Below are positions 53,918 through 63,211 of a stretch of 64,000 nt of DNA, piece by piece (position 1 is the stretch's first letter; every line of letters begins with the position of its first letter). The stretch spans positions 248,001 through 312,000 of the forward strand of contig NZ_JAGZMO010000002.1 in assembly GCF_018364065.1 (NCBI RefSeq). Direction: 5' to 3'. The position numbers were made by a program, and so were the translations under genes. The DNA is from Veillonella sp. (GTDB lineage: Bacteria > Bacillota > Negativicutes > Veillonellales > Veillonellaceae). The notes under the pieces are model-generated. The model had not been told where the DNA came from. It worked only from the letters and a program-made list of their open reading frames with translations, and ran no database searches.

Positions 53918-55189
53918 TTACCACCATTCATTGATGAATGTTTTTTGTTTCGGATAAAGTTTATCCAAGGCTTCCACGAAGATTTCGCAGCCTGCCGGAA
54001 TGTCCAATTTGCCTTCGAAAACGAGTTCGCTGGCGGTCATGCGGCCCATGAGGATGAGGCTCAACGCCCCTACGCTGATGGTCGGAATCGGACTGGTCAA
54101 TGCAGTAGTGTCTTCCACGCGGCTTGCCTGCACTTTGTAGTCCTTTGTAATAGTCAATACGAACACATCGTCATTCCAATCTACCAATGGGTCCGTAACG
54201 CGTACAGCAAACGCAGCCAAGCCCTTGCTGAGGAATTCTTTCGCTCCGTCAGTAGAGGCAGGAACCTGGGAAATGGCCAACGGCACATCCACAATGCGGC
54301 TCATCATGTAAGGCATGGTCGTATGGCCGGATTTTCCGTCCGGATGGAAGATATAGGATTCATCGCTCATGCCTTCGTTCCAGCGAATGGAGCTACCCTG
54401 AGAGCGATGGTTATAGAAGAAGTTTAACAGACCGCGCTGTGCGCGACGGGTCGTATACACAAATTCGGTCACAGGTATTTCTTCAGCACCTAATCGATAC
54501 ATAGCATAGCCTTCAATCGGAGGTAATGCCTTGCCCTGTGCACCATGAGGTGCTGCAGTGCCGTCTTCATCGGTCACCGGGCCGCGCACATAAGCAACGC
54601 GTACGCCTTCTGCAAAAAGGCTTTCCAACAAGCGGGTCCACTCTTTTTCACCGCGCACGGCATAACCGGTCAAATTCTTCGTGTACTGTTCGTACACCGG
54701 TGCCAACAACGGCCATTCGCTTGCCTCCTTAATGAGGCCGAATTCCATCGTCTTGTCAGTTAACGCACGCAACTCTTCCAATGGCAAAGTCTGTACCCAT
54801 TGATGAGCATAGAGATCCCAGCCGTACTGTTGGTAGAACGCCGCTTTGGAAGGCATAAGAATGGTAATTCCCTGCTTGCGCTCTTTCAATTCTTCCAGAG
54901 AACTTTTCAACAAACGGCCGCCAATACCGCCACGACGGGCTACCGGATCAGTAGCAACGCCTACCATGTAACTCACAGGACGCACGGCACCGCGAATATT
55001 CAGATTGTACTGACGCAAGTGCACCATGCCGGCCAATAAGTCTCCTTCATAGCCCACCAATGTATGTTCCGGTTCATACGCTTTTTCAAAATAATATTTG
55101 AAAAACGGTGTGTCCTCTGTTTCAAAACAGTAGTCCCATAAGCCTTTAACCGCCGCTGTATCTTTCTCTGTGGCAATTCTAAATTCCAT
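53918..55189 (-). CDS. Eis-like GNAT acetyltransferase
   Basis: 423 residues in the three-domain Eis arrangement: N-terminal GNAT with acetyl-CoA loop VATDPVARRGGIGGRL at about 77-92, a second GNAT-like domain, and an SCP2-like C-terminal domain (SVGALSLILMGRMTASEL). Eis enzymes acetylate amines, including aminoglycosides at several positions in some species. Start ATG 55189 follows GGTGGAG. Substrate here is unknown. Confidence 0.88.
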   Translation of the reverse strand: MEFRIATEKDTAAVKGLWDYCFETEDTPFFKYYFEKAYEPEHTLVGYEGDLLAGMVHLRQYNLNIRGAVRPVSYMVGVATDPVARRGGIGGRLLKSSLEELKERKQGITILMPSKAAFYQQYGWDLYAHQWVQTLPLEELRALTDKTMEFGLIKEASEWPLLAPVYEQYTKNLTGYAVRGEKEWTRLLESLFAEGVRVAYVRGPVTDEDGTAAPHGAQGKALPPIEGYAMYRLGAEEIPVTEFVYTTRRAQRGLLNFFYNHRSQGSSIRWNEGMSDESYIFHPDGKSGHTTMPYMMSRIVDVPLAISQVPASTDGAKEFLSKGLAAFAVRVTDPLVDWNDDVFVLTITKDYKVQASRVEDTTALTSPIPTISVGALSLILMGRMTASELVFEGKLDIPAGCEIFVEALDKLYPKQKTFINEWW

Positions 55190-55261
55190 AACTCTCCACC
55201 TTTCTATGTGTATTCTATTAACTCAATGTAATTTCACTCGTTAGACTCAATGAGTCTTTGT

Positions 55262-55290
55262 AAAAAAGGGAGTCCAACCGGACTCCCTTT
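55262..55290 (-). terminator. terminator after the DUF2156 gene
   Basis: AAAGGGAGTCC/GGACTCCCTTT hairpin followed by TTT on the minus strand. Confidence 0.88.
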
Positions 55291-55382
55291 AGTATATGCG
55301 TCAGCTAACATTTCAACGTAACAGTCATCTATTAGCCGAATTATATGCACGGTTTGCCCTTAGCCTATAGTTAAGCAATAAA

Positions 55383-56297
55383 TTAGCAAACACCTGCTTC
55401 TGCTTTTTCTTTTACGCACACGGCATCATATTTTTCCGCAAAATGATGTGGATTATATGATTCTTTTGCTTTACGCAAGCCAGGTAAGCCCATATCTTCT
55501 TCGCGGTTAACGAATTCTACATCAGCAAATTCATGACGTAAGAACTCATTGTTGATCGCCTGATATAAACCACGAATTGTAGGATTTGCCTTTTCAATGT
55601 GAATCAACGCCATGCGGTCGTTCAACATTTGACCAATTGTAAATGCTTCAATGCGGCCAAACAATTTGATAGCGCCGCCTACAAGGCCTAATTCGTCCCA
55701 ATGAGCGAAAAGCAATTTGATAGCTTCCAACTCATCTTCGATACCTTCTTCGTGATGCGTTTCCACCCAGGATTCCGCCGTAGCAATACAGTCAGCGAAA
55801 ATATCATCAGTCAGCGGCATGTACTCGTAGTTCGTGTACTGCATGCGGAACTGATTCAAATGATTTTTCTTCTGGCGCAATTTCTTGCCTGCCAACGTAA
55901 TCATATCCTGTGTTAAATAAATATATTCGAAATTATCGCGGTCTGCTGTGAATTCATAGCAATCAGGACAAAGTGTCTTCATCCGTTCCACCATAATTGG
56001 GTTAATACCTTTTAAGCTGAATGGTAAATTATTGGCTTTGAACCATTCCTTAGCCATTTCAAGACCATCCACGAATTTCGCATCTTTACCTGCAAACGGA
56101 GGTAACATGAACGGATCGCGTTTACCGCCGCCCTTAATGAAAAGTACGCCGTCTTCTTCGGCCCATTCAATACCATAGGAATCCTGCCACATAAATAAAG
56201 TGGTAAAACAACAGTCGGATGCTTCATAGTGATGCTCAGCAAAGTAAGCATCGATTAATGGTTTATCTTTTAATTCAAAACGTCTAAAATCTAAAAT
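55383..56297 (-). CDS. DUF2156-family protein, probable ATT start
   Basis: About 304 residues, related to the C-terminal domain of phosphatidylglycerol lysyltransferases (GNAT-like fold): FTTLFMWQD, YIYLTQDMITLAGKKLRQKKNHLN, and a late NREEDMGLPGLRKAKESYNP. The first ATG, 56192, cuts off a conserved N terminus; the frame is open upstream (LDFRRFELKDKPLIDAYF) as far as a TAG at about 56316. It contains no ATG, GTG or TTG. ATT at 56297-56295 lies eight bases after GGGGG and fits best. The protein probably transfers an aminoacyl or acyl group, but this is uncertain. Confidence 0.75.
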   Translation of the reverse strand: MLDFRRFELKDKPLIDAYFAEHHYEASDCCFTTLFMWQDSYGIEWAEEDGVLFIKGGGKRDPFMLPPFAGKDAKFVDGLEMAKEWFKANNLPFSLKGINPIMVERMKTLCPDCYEFTADRDNFEYIYLTQDMITLAGKKLRQKKNHLNQFRMQYTNYEYMPLTDDIFADCIATAESWVETHHEEGIEDELEAIKLLFAHWDELGLVGGAIKLFGRIEAFTIGQMLNDRMALIHIEKANPTIRGLYQAINNEFLRHEFADVEFVNREEDMGLPGLRKAKESYNPHHFAEKYDAVCVKEKAEAGVC

Positions 56298-56501
56298 CTG
56301 AATCGCCCCCTGAAACTATATTAGTAAAAGTTAGCCCATAACGGGCGAACTCTTTAATTATACTACACTATGTTTAAATTTTAAATTGATTAATCATCAT
56401 ATATATTGAACTCGATTATAGAAACGACTCTTGTTATAAGTGCTATATCTATATATCGAATTTTTTATATATATGTATTTTACCATAAAATTGTACAAAA
56501 T

Positions 56502-56537
56502 ACAAAAGAAGAATGCCCTATTTAGAGCATTCTTCTG
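56502..56537 (-). terminator. terminator of gyrA
   Basis: AGAAGAATGC/GCATTCTTCT hairpin followed by TTTTGT on the minus strand, 115 bases after the gyrA stop. The rest of 56298-56650 shows nothing. Confidence 0.85.
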
Positions 56538-56650
56538 TAAAATTTTTATAGATGACTTACAAAAACGGGTCATATGATTTTCGCCGTTAGAGTCGGACTT
56601 ACTGTTCCGCATCAATTTTATAAGTGGTATTTTAAAACCATCAGTTTCAC

Positions 56651-59119
56651 TTAAACTGTTTCATCTTCCAACTCGGATTTGGCAATGATAGCTACGGATG
56701 CCACTTTATCGCCCGGATCCAGGTTCTGCGTCTTAACGCCGGAGATAGCTTTGCCTTTCTTAATGGCAATGTCGCTCATGTCGAAGCGAATAATCTTGCC
56801 CTGTTCAGAAATCAGCATTACTTCATCGTCGTCAGTCACAATTTCCACGGCCACTACATCACCTGTTTTGTCGGTAATACGGAAGTTTTTCGTTCCTTTG
56901 CCGCCGCGTTTTTGAAGTGTGTACGCATCTTCGCTGTTTCGTTTTCCAAAGCCTTCTTCACTGATTGTGAATACCTGGCATACTTCGCCGGTGCCGTTGA
57001 TGATGCCTGCACCAACAACTTCGTCGCCGGCATTAAGTTTAATGCCGCGAACGCCTTGTGCGGAGCGTTTCATCAAGCGCGCGTCTTCTTCGCTGAAGCG
57101 GATTGCCATACCTTTGCGAGTGCCGATGAGTACATCCTGACCACCTTCTGTAATACATACAGAAATGAGTCGGTCTTCTTCACCGAGGGAAATCGCATTG
57201 AGACCGCTGCGACGAATATTGCGGTATTCTTCAATGGACGTACGTTTCACCACGCCATGTTTCGTTACGAGGAAGAGGTTCAAGTCATGATTTACTGTTT
57301 CCAGGTCAATCATAGTCGTTACCGCTTCACCTACATTGAGAGGCAATACGTTAATAATTGCCGTACCGCGTGAATTGCGGCTCGATGCTTCTGGTACTTC
57401 GTAACCTTTCAGGCGATATGCACGGCCCGCCGTTGTGAAGAACAACAAGGTGTTGTGCGTACGAACGTGAAGGATTTGAACTACATAGTCATCTTCCTTC
57501 GTCTTCATACCTACAACGCCTACGCCGCCTTTGTGCTGGTTGCGATATACATTGGCGTTCATGCGTTTAATATAACCCTGACGAGTTAAGGTAATTACCA
57601 TTTCTTCGTCAGCAATTAAATCTTCCACATCAAGCTCGGATGTATCAATCGTAATTTCACTGCGACGTTCGTCACCGTATTTATGTTTCATGTCGGTCAA
57701 TTCATCTTTGATGATACCGCGTTGACGGTCTTCGCTGGCAAGAATCGCTTTCAAATCAGCAATTAACAATTCTAACTGCTTGTATTCTTCTTCGATTTTT
57801 TCGCGTTCCAAACCGGTCAAACGACGTAAACGCATATCGAGAATCGCCACGGCCTGTTTTTCAGTGAGGCCGAACTTGCTCATCAAGCTGTTCTTCGCAA
57901 TTTCATCAGTTTCAGACGCGCGAATTGTAGCGATAACTTCGTCGATATGATCAAGAGCAATTAATAAACCTTCTAAAATGTGCGCACGAGCTTCCGCTTT
58001 GGCCAGTTCGAACTGTGTGCGGCGAACAATAACGCCCAAACGATGGTTTAAGTAGTGAGTCAACACTTCTTTTAGAGTCAATACTTTTGGATGACCATCC
58101 ACCAAAGCCAGCATAATTACGCCGAAAGACTCTTGAAGTTGTGTGTGTTTGTATAATTTGTTGAGCACAATATCCGGCTGCACGTCGGCGCGTAATTCAA
58201 CAACGATACGCATACCGCGGCGGTCAGATTCATCGCGCAAGGCAGTAATGCCGTCAATCACTTTATCGCGGCTCAATTCGGCAATCGTTTCAATAACGCG
58301 CGCCTTATTTACCTGATAAGGGATTTCCGTCACAACAATGCGATGTTTGCCCTTGTTCATTTCTTCGATTGTAGCGCGGGCACGCATTTTAATACTGCCG
58401 CGACCGGTGCTGTACGCTTTCTTAATGCCTTCGCGGCCCAAGATCAACGCACCTGTCGGGAAGTCCGGACCTTTTACAGCAGTCATCAACTGATCCACTG
58501 TTACATCCGGATTATCGATTAACATAATCAAGCCATCCGCTACTTCGTTCAAGTTGTGCGGTGGAATGTTTGTAGCCATCCCTACGGCAATACCGGACGA
58601 ACCGTTAATCAACAAGTTTGGAATCTTGGCAGGAAGCACTGTCGGTTCCTGTAAAGATTCGTCGTAGTTCGGCATGAAATCTACCGTATCCTTGTCGATA
58701 TCGGCTAACATTTCCGTAGTGATGCGAGTCATACGAACTTCTGTATAACGCATCGCCGCAGCGGAGTCGCCGTCGATGGAGCCGAAGTTACCATGACCAT
58801 CAACCAACAGGTAACGGGTATTGAAATCCTGCGCCAAACGAACGGTTGCGCCATATACGGAGCTATCACCGTGCGGATGGTATTTACCAAGTACATCCCC
58901 GACGATACGGGCAGATTTCTTATATGGTTTGTTAGGGGTCATACCTGTTTCCTGCATCGCATATAAAATACGACGATGTACAGGTTTCAGACCGTCTCTT
59001 ACATCCGGCAAGGCACGCATAACGATTACGCTCATGGCATAATCGATATAGGAGCTCTTCATTTCTTTATCAATCTGGATGGGCTCTATTTTCCCATGAC
59101 TCCAGGTCGTTTCCTCCAC
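56651..59119 (-). CDS. gyrA: DNA gyrase subunit A
   Basis: 822 residues. Catalytic Tyr125 in AAMRYTEVRM, N-terminal VRDGLKPVHRRILY, and the gyrase-specific GyrA box QKRGGKG in the C-terminal beta-pinwheel, which separates it from ParC. Quinolone-determining region HPHGDSSVYGATVR has Ser86 and Gly90 at the positions of E. coli Ser83 and Asp87. The start is GTG 59119 behind GAGGTGAG. gyrB is not adjacent in the 5 kb upstream. Confidence 0.97.
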   Translation of the reverse strand: MEETTWSHGKIEPIQIDKEMKSSYIDYAMSVIVMRALPDVRDGLKPVHRRILYAMQETGMTPNKPYKKSARIVGDVLGKYHPHGDSSVYGATVRLAQDFNTRYLLVDGHGNFGSIDGDSAAAMRYTEVRMTRITTEMLADIDKDTVDFMPNYDESLQEPTVLPAKIPNLLINGSSGIAVGMATNIPPHNLNEVADGLIMLIDNPDVTVDQLMTAVKGPDFPTGALILGREGIKKAYSTGRGSIKMRARATIEEMNKGKHRIVVTEIPYQVNKARVIETIAELSRDKVIDGITALRDESDRRGMRIVVELRADVQPDIVLNKLYKHTQLQESFGVIMLALVDGHPKVLTLKEVLTHYLNHRLGVIVRRTQFELAKAEARAHILEGLLIALDHIDEVIATIRASETDEIAKNSLMSKFGLTEKQAVAILDMRLRRLTGLEREKIEEEYKQLELLIADLKAILASEDRQRGIIKDELTDMKHKYGDERRSEITIDTSELDVEDLIADEEMVITLTRQGYIKRMNANVYRNQHKGGVGVVGMKTKEDDYVVQILHVRTHNTLLFFTTAGRAYRLKGYEVPEASSRNSRGTAIINVLPLNVGEAVTTMIDLETVNHDLNLFLVTKHGVVKRTSIEEYRNIRRSGLNAISLGEEDRLISVCITEGGQDVLIGTRKGMAIRFSEEDARLMKRSAQGVRGIKLNAGDEVVGAGIINGTGEVCQVFTISEEGFGKRNSEDAYTLQKRGGKGTKNFRITDKTGDVVAVEIVTDDDEVMLISEQGKIIRFDMSDIAIKKGKAISGVKTQNLDPGDKVASVAIIAKSELEDETV

Positions 59120-59187
59120 AGTCTCACCTCATTTAAAAATAACTAATCCTAATTTTGCTATTATAATTTATTTTATTCGCAACGTAT

Positions 59188-59196
59188 ATTATACCA
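59188..59196 (-). promoter_or_regulatory. extended -10 promoter of gyrA
   Basis: TGG directly before TATAAT (59193-59188) on the minus strand, with no good -35. The remaining 59197-59428 shows no gene. Confidence 0.55.
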
Positions 59197-59428
59197 TTTT
59201 TCAGACTTTCTGGCTACTCAAAAGCCCAAAGAGACCGCAGTTTTCAGGGAATTGTACACATTCGTGCCCCTGTGAAAATCTCTTCAAAATGAGTACAAAC
59301 AGGTTTTAATTATAACGTTTTTTGTTGGGCAAAGATAGAACCATTTTTTAGTTCTATTATTTAATTGCCTATTGCCTATTTTCTATTCGTTCCTATCATT
59401 CCTCAATTGTAGCGTTCAACGCTATATG

Positions 59429-59755
59429 TTAACGCGGATAATACATTATGACGAGAACCCCTATCAGGGCAATAAGACCGCCCACAATATCCGCCATATC
59501 GGGCACCACTTTATCTACCTGCCAGCCCCACAGAATGGAGAGAACAATGAAAATACCGCCATAGGCCGCATAAACACGTCCGAAGTTAGCTGTCTGCAGT
59601 GTTGGAATAATACCGTATAAAATCAGAATGATGGCACCGCAAATAAAGTACCATATGCCTTTATTCTCTTTCAGGGCAAGCCACACTAAATAACCGCCGC
59701 CAATTTCACAGAGGCCGGCTACGAGGAAAAAGATCAGTGATTTTACAATGTCCAT
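59429..59755 (-). CDS. YnfA-family (UPF0060) membrane protein
   Basis: 108 residues, four membrane helices, related to small multidrug transporters. Characteristic sequence: AGLCEIGGGYLVWLALK near the N terminus, YGIIPTLQTANFGRVYAAYGGIF in the middle and DIVGGLIALIGVLVIMY at the end. The function is poorly known. Its ATG is two bases downstream of the sfsA stop, implying co-transcription. Confidence 0.92.
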   Translation of the reverse strand: MDIVKSLIFFLVAGLCEIGGGYLVWLALKENKGIWYFICGAIILILYGIIPTLQTANFGRVYAAYGGIFIVLSILWGWQVDKVVPDMADIVGGLIALIGVLVIMYYPR

Positions 59756-59756
59756 T

Positions 59757-60953
59757 TTATATCTCCTTTTCCAGCATCAGCCCGTCCAATCGATTCATGC
59801 GGAAGTCTTCCACCACCTGCATGAACTGTTCATTGTGAATCGGGTTATAATCGGTACCATATAAATGGCTGTCACAGTCGCAGTCGCTACTGCCGAATCC
59901 GGCTACACTCCACTGTGCAATGCCTTTCATGGCGCGGCTCAATTCACATTCCAAATCGGAACTGCTGCGAATTGGCAGGGCCGCCACCACTTCACAATGA
60001 GAGCGGAAATAATCTAAATGCCAATGAAGCTTTTTACGTTTTCTCTTGTGCCGTTCTAGGCGCTTCGCCAAATTAGCCTTCGCCGAGCCTACGTATGTAT
60101 AATAGCCCGCTTTAAAATGCATCATACCCTTGCTGCCTATTTCCAGATCCATGTCTTCCGGCAATTGCAGCACGACAAAGTAATCGCCGCGATCCTGGCC
60201 CTCCTGAGCCACCACATCGCCATTATATGTACATTGGCGTATCACTTCAGGCATAGTGAATCTATCGGTCCATTTTACCGCTACCGCTTTCCAGTCGAGT
60301 ACCGGCGCCACCTCCTTAAATGTCTCTGCGAAAGCTAAATCCGTATGATAGTCCGGCAGGAACCAATGAGCTCTGTCCCATTGTACAAGGAATAAAATGC
60401 CGGTCCTATATCCCTCCGCTTGAAGGTCGCGCAGATGGAGCAAATGCTTACGCCCCCGCTCCGTAATGGCATCGGGGAACATGGCCCCCTTATGACTGAA
60501 CAAGGTGCAGGATTTTACTTCCAATAGAAATTTATCCCCTTGCTCATTTCCTAGCAGAAGATCAAAACGGCTATGGCCCACCGTATATTCACGGCGCACC
60601 ACATGCCACTCTTCCCAACCTGCGATTTGTTTTGCCTCAATCAGATGAGCCGCCACATCATTACTATAGTTCGTGTCCAACATAATCGGCACACCATCGC
60701 GCTCAATGCCGATAACGCGGAATTTCGTCTTTGCCCCTGCTTTTTCATGAGGTGCCACATACATAATCACGCCCGAAAACAGCAGCTCCCACATGCGCCC
60801 CGGATTTGGTAAATGTGCCGCCACCGTATTGGTCTCCGAATTAACGGCCTGATTTGTGCTGTCATCATGATCAAGAATTTCTATGTTTACTACAAAACGA
60901 TTGGGACGATCAACAAATCGCCCCTTTAAAATAGTTGTATATAATGGTGTCAT
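59757..60953 (-). CDS. sfsA: SfsA fused to a GIY-YIG-like (DUF123) domain
   Basis: 398 residues. Residues 1 to about 235 are SfsA, a DNA-binding nuclease-like family: RFVVNIE, HLPNPGRMWELL, FDLLLG, FLLEVKSCTL and FPDAITERGRKHL. Residues about 240-375 match the DUF123 GIY-YIG-like domain: HFKAGYYTYVGSAKANLAKRL, HWHLDYFRSH and a GFGSSDCDCDSHL cysteine cluster. Both halves occur as separate proteins in other organisms. Start ATG 60953 has only a weak upstream site. Confidence 0.88.
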   Translation of the reverse strand: MTPLYTTILKGRFVDRPNRFVVNIEILDHDDSTNQAVNSETNTVAAHLPNPGRMWELLFSGVIMYVAPHEKAGAKTKFRVIGIERDGVPIMLDTNYSNDVAAHLIEAKQIAGWEEWHVVRREYTVGHSRFDLLLGNEQGDKFLLEVKSCTLFSHKGAMFPDAITERGRKHLLHLRDLQAEGYRTGILFLVQWDRAHWFLPDYHTDLAFAETFKEVAPVLDWKAVAVKWTDRFTMPEVIRQCTYNGDVVAQEGQDRGDYFVVLQLPEDMDLEIGSKGMMHFKAGYYTYVGSAKANLAKRLERHKRKRKKLHWHLDYFRSHCEVVAALPIRSSSDLECELSRAMKGIAQWSVAGFGSSDCDCDSHLYGTDYNPIHNEQFMQVVEDFRMNRLDGLMLEKEI

Positions 60954-60975
60954 TTCCTATACCCTTATTTGCTAT

Positions 60976-60994
60976 TTAATGATAATTATTATAA
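60976..60994. promoter_or_regulatory. Fur-box-like sequence
   Basis: TTAATGATAATTATTATAA resembles a Fur operator (NATWATNATWATNATTATC). It lies between divergent sfsA and the siroheme/DUF1858 gene. AT-rich, so chance is possible. Confidence 0.35.
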
Positions 60995-61027
60995 AATTCA
61001 GGAGAAAGTATATCTAATTTTTTAAAA

Positions 61028-61071
61028 ATGTAGCCTCTGCTACATACAATACGATGTACTTCGCCTATAAT
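61028..61071 (+). promoter_or_regulatory. promoter region with 18-bp inverted repeat
   Basis: ATGTAGC-CTCT-GCTACAT (61028-61045), perfect 7-bp arms, partly covering the -35 position of a TATAAT at 61066-61071. A CTCCCGT/ACGGGAG hairpin at about 61187-61204 lies in the 5' untranslated region just before the ribosome binding site. Confidence 0.5.
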
Positions 61072-61228
61072 GTAATCATAGTCAACAAATCAGTTGGTTT
61101 TATTTCCAAACTGATTGGCCCTCTACAACAAGGCTCATAACATTAGATTAATATTGATTATATAATTCATTATACGTAGTTTATAAACTCCCGTAAAGAC
61201 GGGAGCGTCAAGGGAAAGGACGATATAT

Positions 61229-62203
61229 ATGGCTCAAGTAGCAGGTAACTTACAACGCATTCGCAACGGTCAACGCCGTTACGCAATTACTCCTCGTATT
61301 CCGGGCGGCTTCGTACAGCCCGCTTTACTTCAAAAGTTTATCGACGTGGCTAACACATTCAAAGCAACGTTAAAAATCACCGGTGCACAACGCATCATGA
61401 TTACTAATTTAAAGGCGGAAGATGTAGATCAGGCATGGGCAATGCTCGGCATGGAACCGGCTTACTCCACATCCAACCGCGTGCGCAGCGTAAAAATCTG
61501 CCCTGGCACAACATTCTGTAAACGTGCTAAACAGGACAGCGTAAAGCTGGGCATGCAATTGGAAAAATTGTACATTTCCAAAGAAATGCCATCTAAAATG
61601 AAGTTCGGTATTTCCGGTTGCCCTAACTCCTGTACTGAATCTATCACCAAAGATATCGGTGTTATAGGTACAGCTGACGGCTGGCAAGTATACGCAGGCG
61701 GCAGCGCCGGCGCACATCCTCGTTTTGCAGACTTAATCGCCGAAGTAAAAACTGAAGCTGAAGTATTAGGCCTTGTAGAACGCATGGTTAACTATTACAA
61801 AGAAAATGCTCACATCGAACGTATCGGCGCCTTCATCGACCGCATCGGCCTCGATGTATTCAAAGAAGCTGTGCTTGGCGACTTGGCAGGTGCAGAGCCA
61901 ACTGCACCTATTATCAGCAGTGCCACCGCAACTTCCATTGAACCGGCTGTTAAATTACCGGGCAGTGCTACATTAGCGGAAGCATCCGGCCTTCAATCCG
62001 GTGAACCAATCACTGCAGACTCCATCATTCGCGAAATCATCGAAGTGTATCCAAACACAATTCCTGTATTACAATCCATCGGTATGGGCTGCCTCGGTTG
62101 TCCTTCCGCAACAGCTGAACCACTTTGGCAGGCTGCATCCATTCACGGTTTCGACGTGGATGAATTGGTTGAACGTTTGGAAACAACTCGTAAAAGCGCT
62201 TAA
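61229..62203 (+). CDS. nitrite/sulfite reductase-like siroheme protein with C-terminal DUF1858 domain
   Basis: 324 residues. The N-terminal two thirds resemble one half of a siroheme nitrite/sulfite reductase: a ferredoxin-like fold (YAITPRIPGGFVQP), then the 4Fe-4S/siroheme cysteines in CPGTTFC and GCPNSC. A linker leads to DUF1858 (about 258-324) with GMGCLGCPSA, found in anaerobes next to hybrid-cluster or DUF438 proteins. Start ATG 61229 follows AAGGGAAAGGA. It is too short for a full assimilatory enzyme. Probable role: redox chemistry of sulfite, nitrite or NO (inference). Confidence 0.85.
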   Translation: MAQVAGNLQRIRNGQRRYAITPRIPGGFVQPALLQKFIDVANTFKATLKITGAQRIMITNLKAEDVDQAWAMLGMEPAYSTSNRVRSVKICPGTTFCKRAKQDSVKLGMQLEKLYISKEMPSKMKFGISGCPNSCTESITKDIGVIGTADGWQVYAGGSAGAHPRFADLIAEVKTEAEVLGLVERMVNYYKENAHIERIGAFIDRIGLDVFKEAVLGDLAGAEPTAPIISSATATSIEPAVKLPGSATLAEASGLQSGEPITADSIIREIIEVYPNTIPVLQSIGMGCLGCPSATAEPLWQAASIHGFDVDELVERLETTRKSA

Positions 62204-62234
62204 TATTTAATTACACTATAAAAAGGAGTCTTAC

Positions 62235-62894
62235 ATGTCAGCATTTTTAGGTCATATCCATTTTTGGTTATATAAAAAAATCCGTCTTGTTATTGAGAGA
62301 GAACAGTTAATTTTAGACGAAAGTGAAAAACGCTTGGACGATTTGGCTACGGAGCTTCACAGCACGGCCGTTGATATTTACGGAGCACCGATTCCGGCAG
62401 ATCAACCGCTCGATACCATCATCGACCACAGCAATATTCACGGCTGGCTTCAAAGTCAAATCGACACAGCCAGCGTACGCGAAGGTACCTTCATTAAGGA
62501 CCTTCTTGATTGCGGCGGTTCCGATGCGGAAGAAGCAATTCTAACCGCCTTCACTACACAAGGGGCAGCTTGTGGCACACTCGCCAAAGAACAGCTCACT
62601 CAAGTTGGCGGTCCTCAGGACATTTACCAGGCTATGCAGGATTATTATTTGAACGGCATGCCTTGCGACGGCGGAGACGATATTATCTCCGAATCGGAAG
62701 ATGCGTTCATTTGGGAAGGGAATCATAAAAATCAGCAGCCTAACTGGGTAAAATCCGGTGTGGATCAACGCTTCATGGCAACCGCTTACCAGGCTTGGTT
62801 TAAAGCATTCGTAAACGCTGCGGACAGCGATTATGAATTCGTAGTAGAACCAAAAGATGGGGCATTCCCTCTTTACAAAATCGTGAAAAAATAA
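62235..62894 (+). CDS. conserved-looking protein of unknown function next to the siroheme protein
   Basis: 219 residues, not recognised. The N-terminal half is helical and acidic; the C-terminal half has a CDGGDDIISESEDAF motif, Trp residues, and a YEFVVEPKDGAFPLYKIV ending. Cysteines are at about 93, 112 and 144. There is no signal peptide or membrane segment. Start ATG 62235 follows AAAAGGAG and lies 31 bases after the DUF1858 gene, so the two form one transcript and probably one function. Confidence 0.75.
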   Translation: MSAFLGHIHFWLYKKIRLVIEREQLILDESEKRLDDLATELHSTAVDIYGAPIPADQPLDTIIDHSNIHGWLQSQIDTASVREGTFIKDLLDCGGSDAEEAILTAFTTQGAACGTLAKEQLTQVGGPQDIYQAMQDYYLNGMPCDGGDDIISESEDAFIWEGNHKNQQPNWVKSGVDQRFMATAYQAWFKAFVNAADSDYEFVVEPKDGAFPLYKIVKK

Positions 62895-63211
62895 ATAGAG
62901 CAACAGGAGCTTATAAAATTAATCAACATAAGACTATAGGCTCATAAACCGGCTCAACGCCGGCACACAAAGATACATATGCCGGCAGGTGCAAGTTATG
63001 ATTTACAGTTATTACCCTTTCCCTTAGAACTATATCTCATTACCCTGTCGGCATTTATTTTTAACATATTCAATAGCACTGTTATTGCAGTATTATTTCA
63101 ATATTATTTCAATATTATTTCACTGCTATTGCAGTACTATTACAGCTTTTATTTTCTTTAAATTTATTCACTTCACCTTTTATAATTAACACTCGAGAGG
63201 AGTTGTTCATC
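62895..63211. other. intergenic region with short repeats
   Basis: Contains CCGGC hairpins at about 62949-62986, then three AATATTATTTC units flanked by two ATTGCAGTA words at about 63080-63145. No gene seen. Confidence 0.5.
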
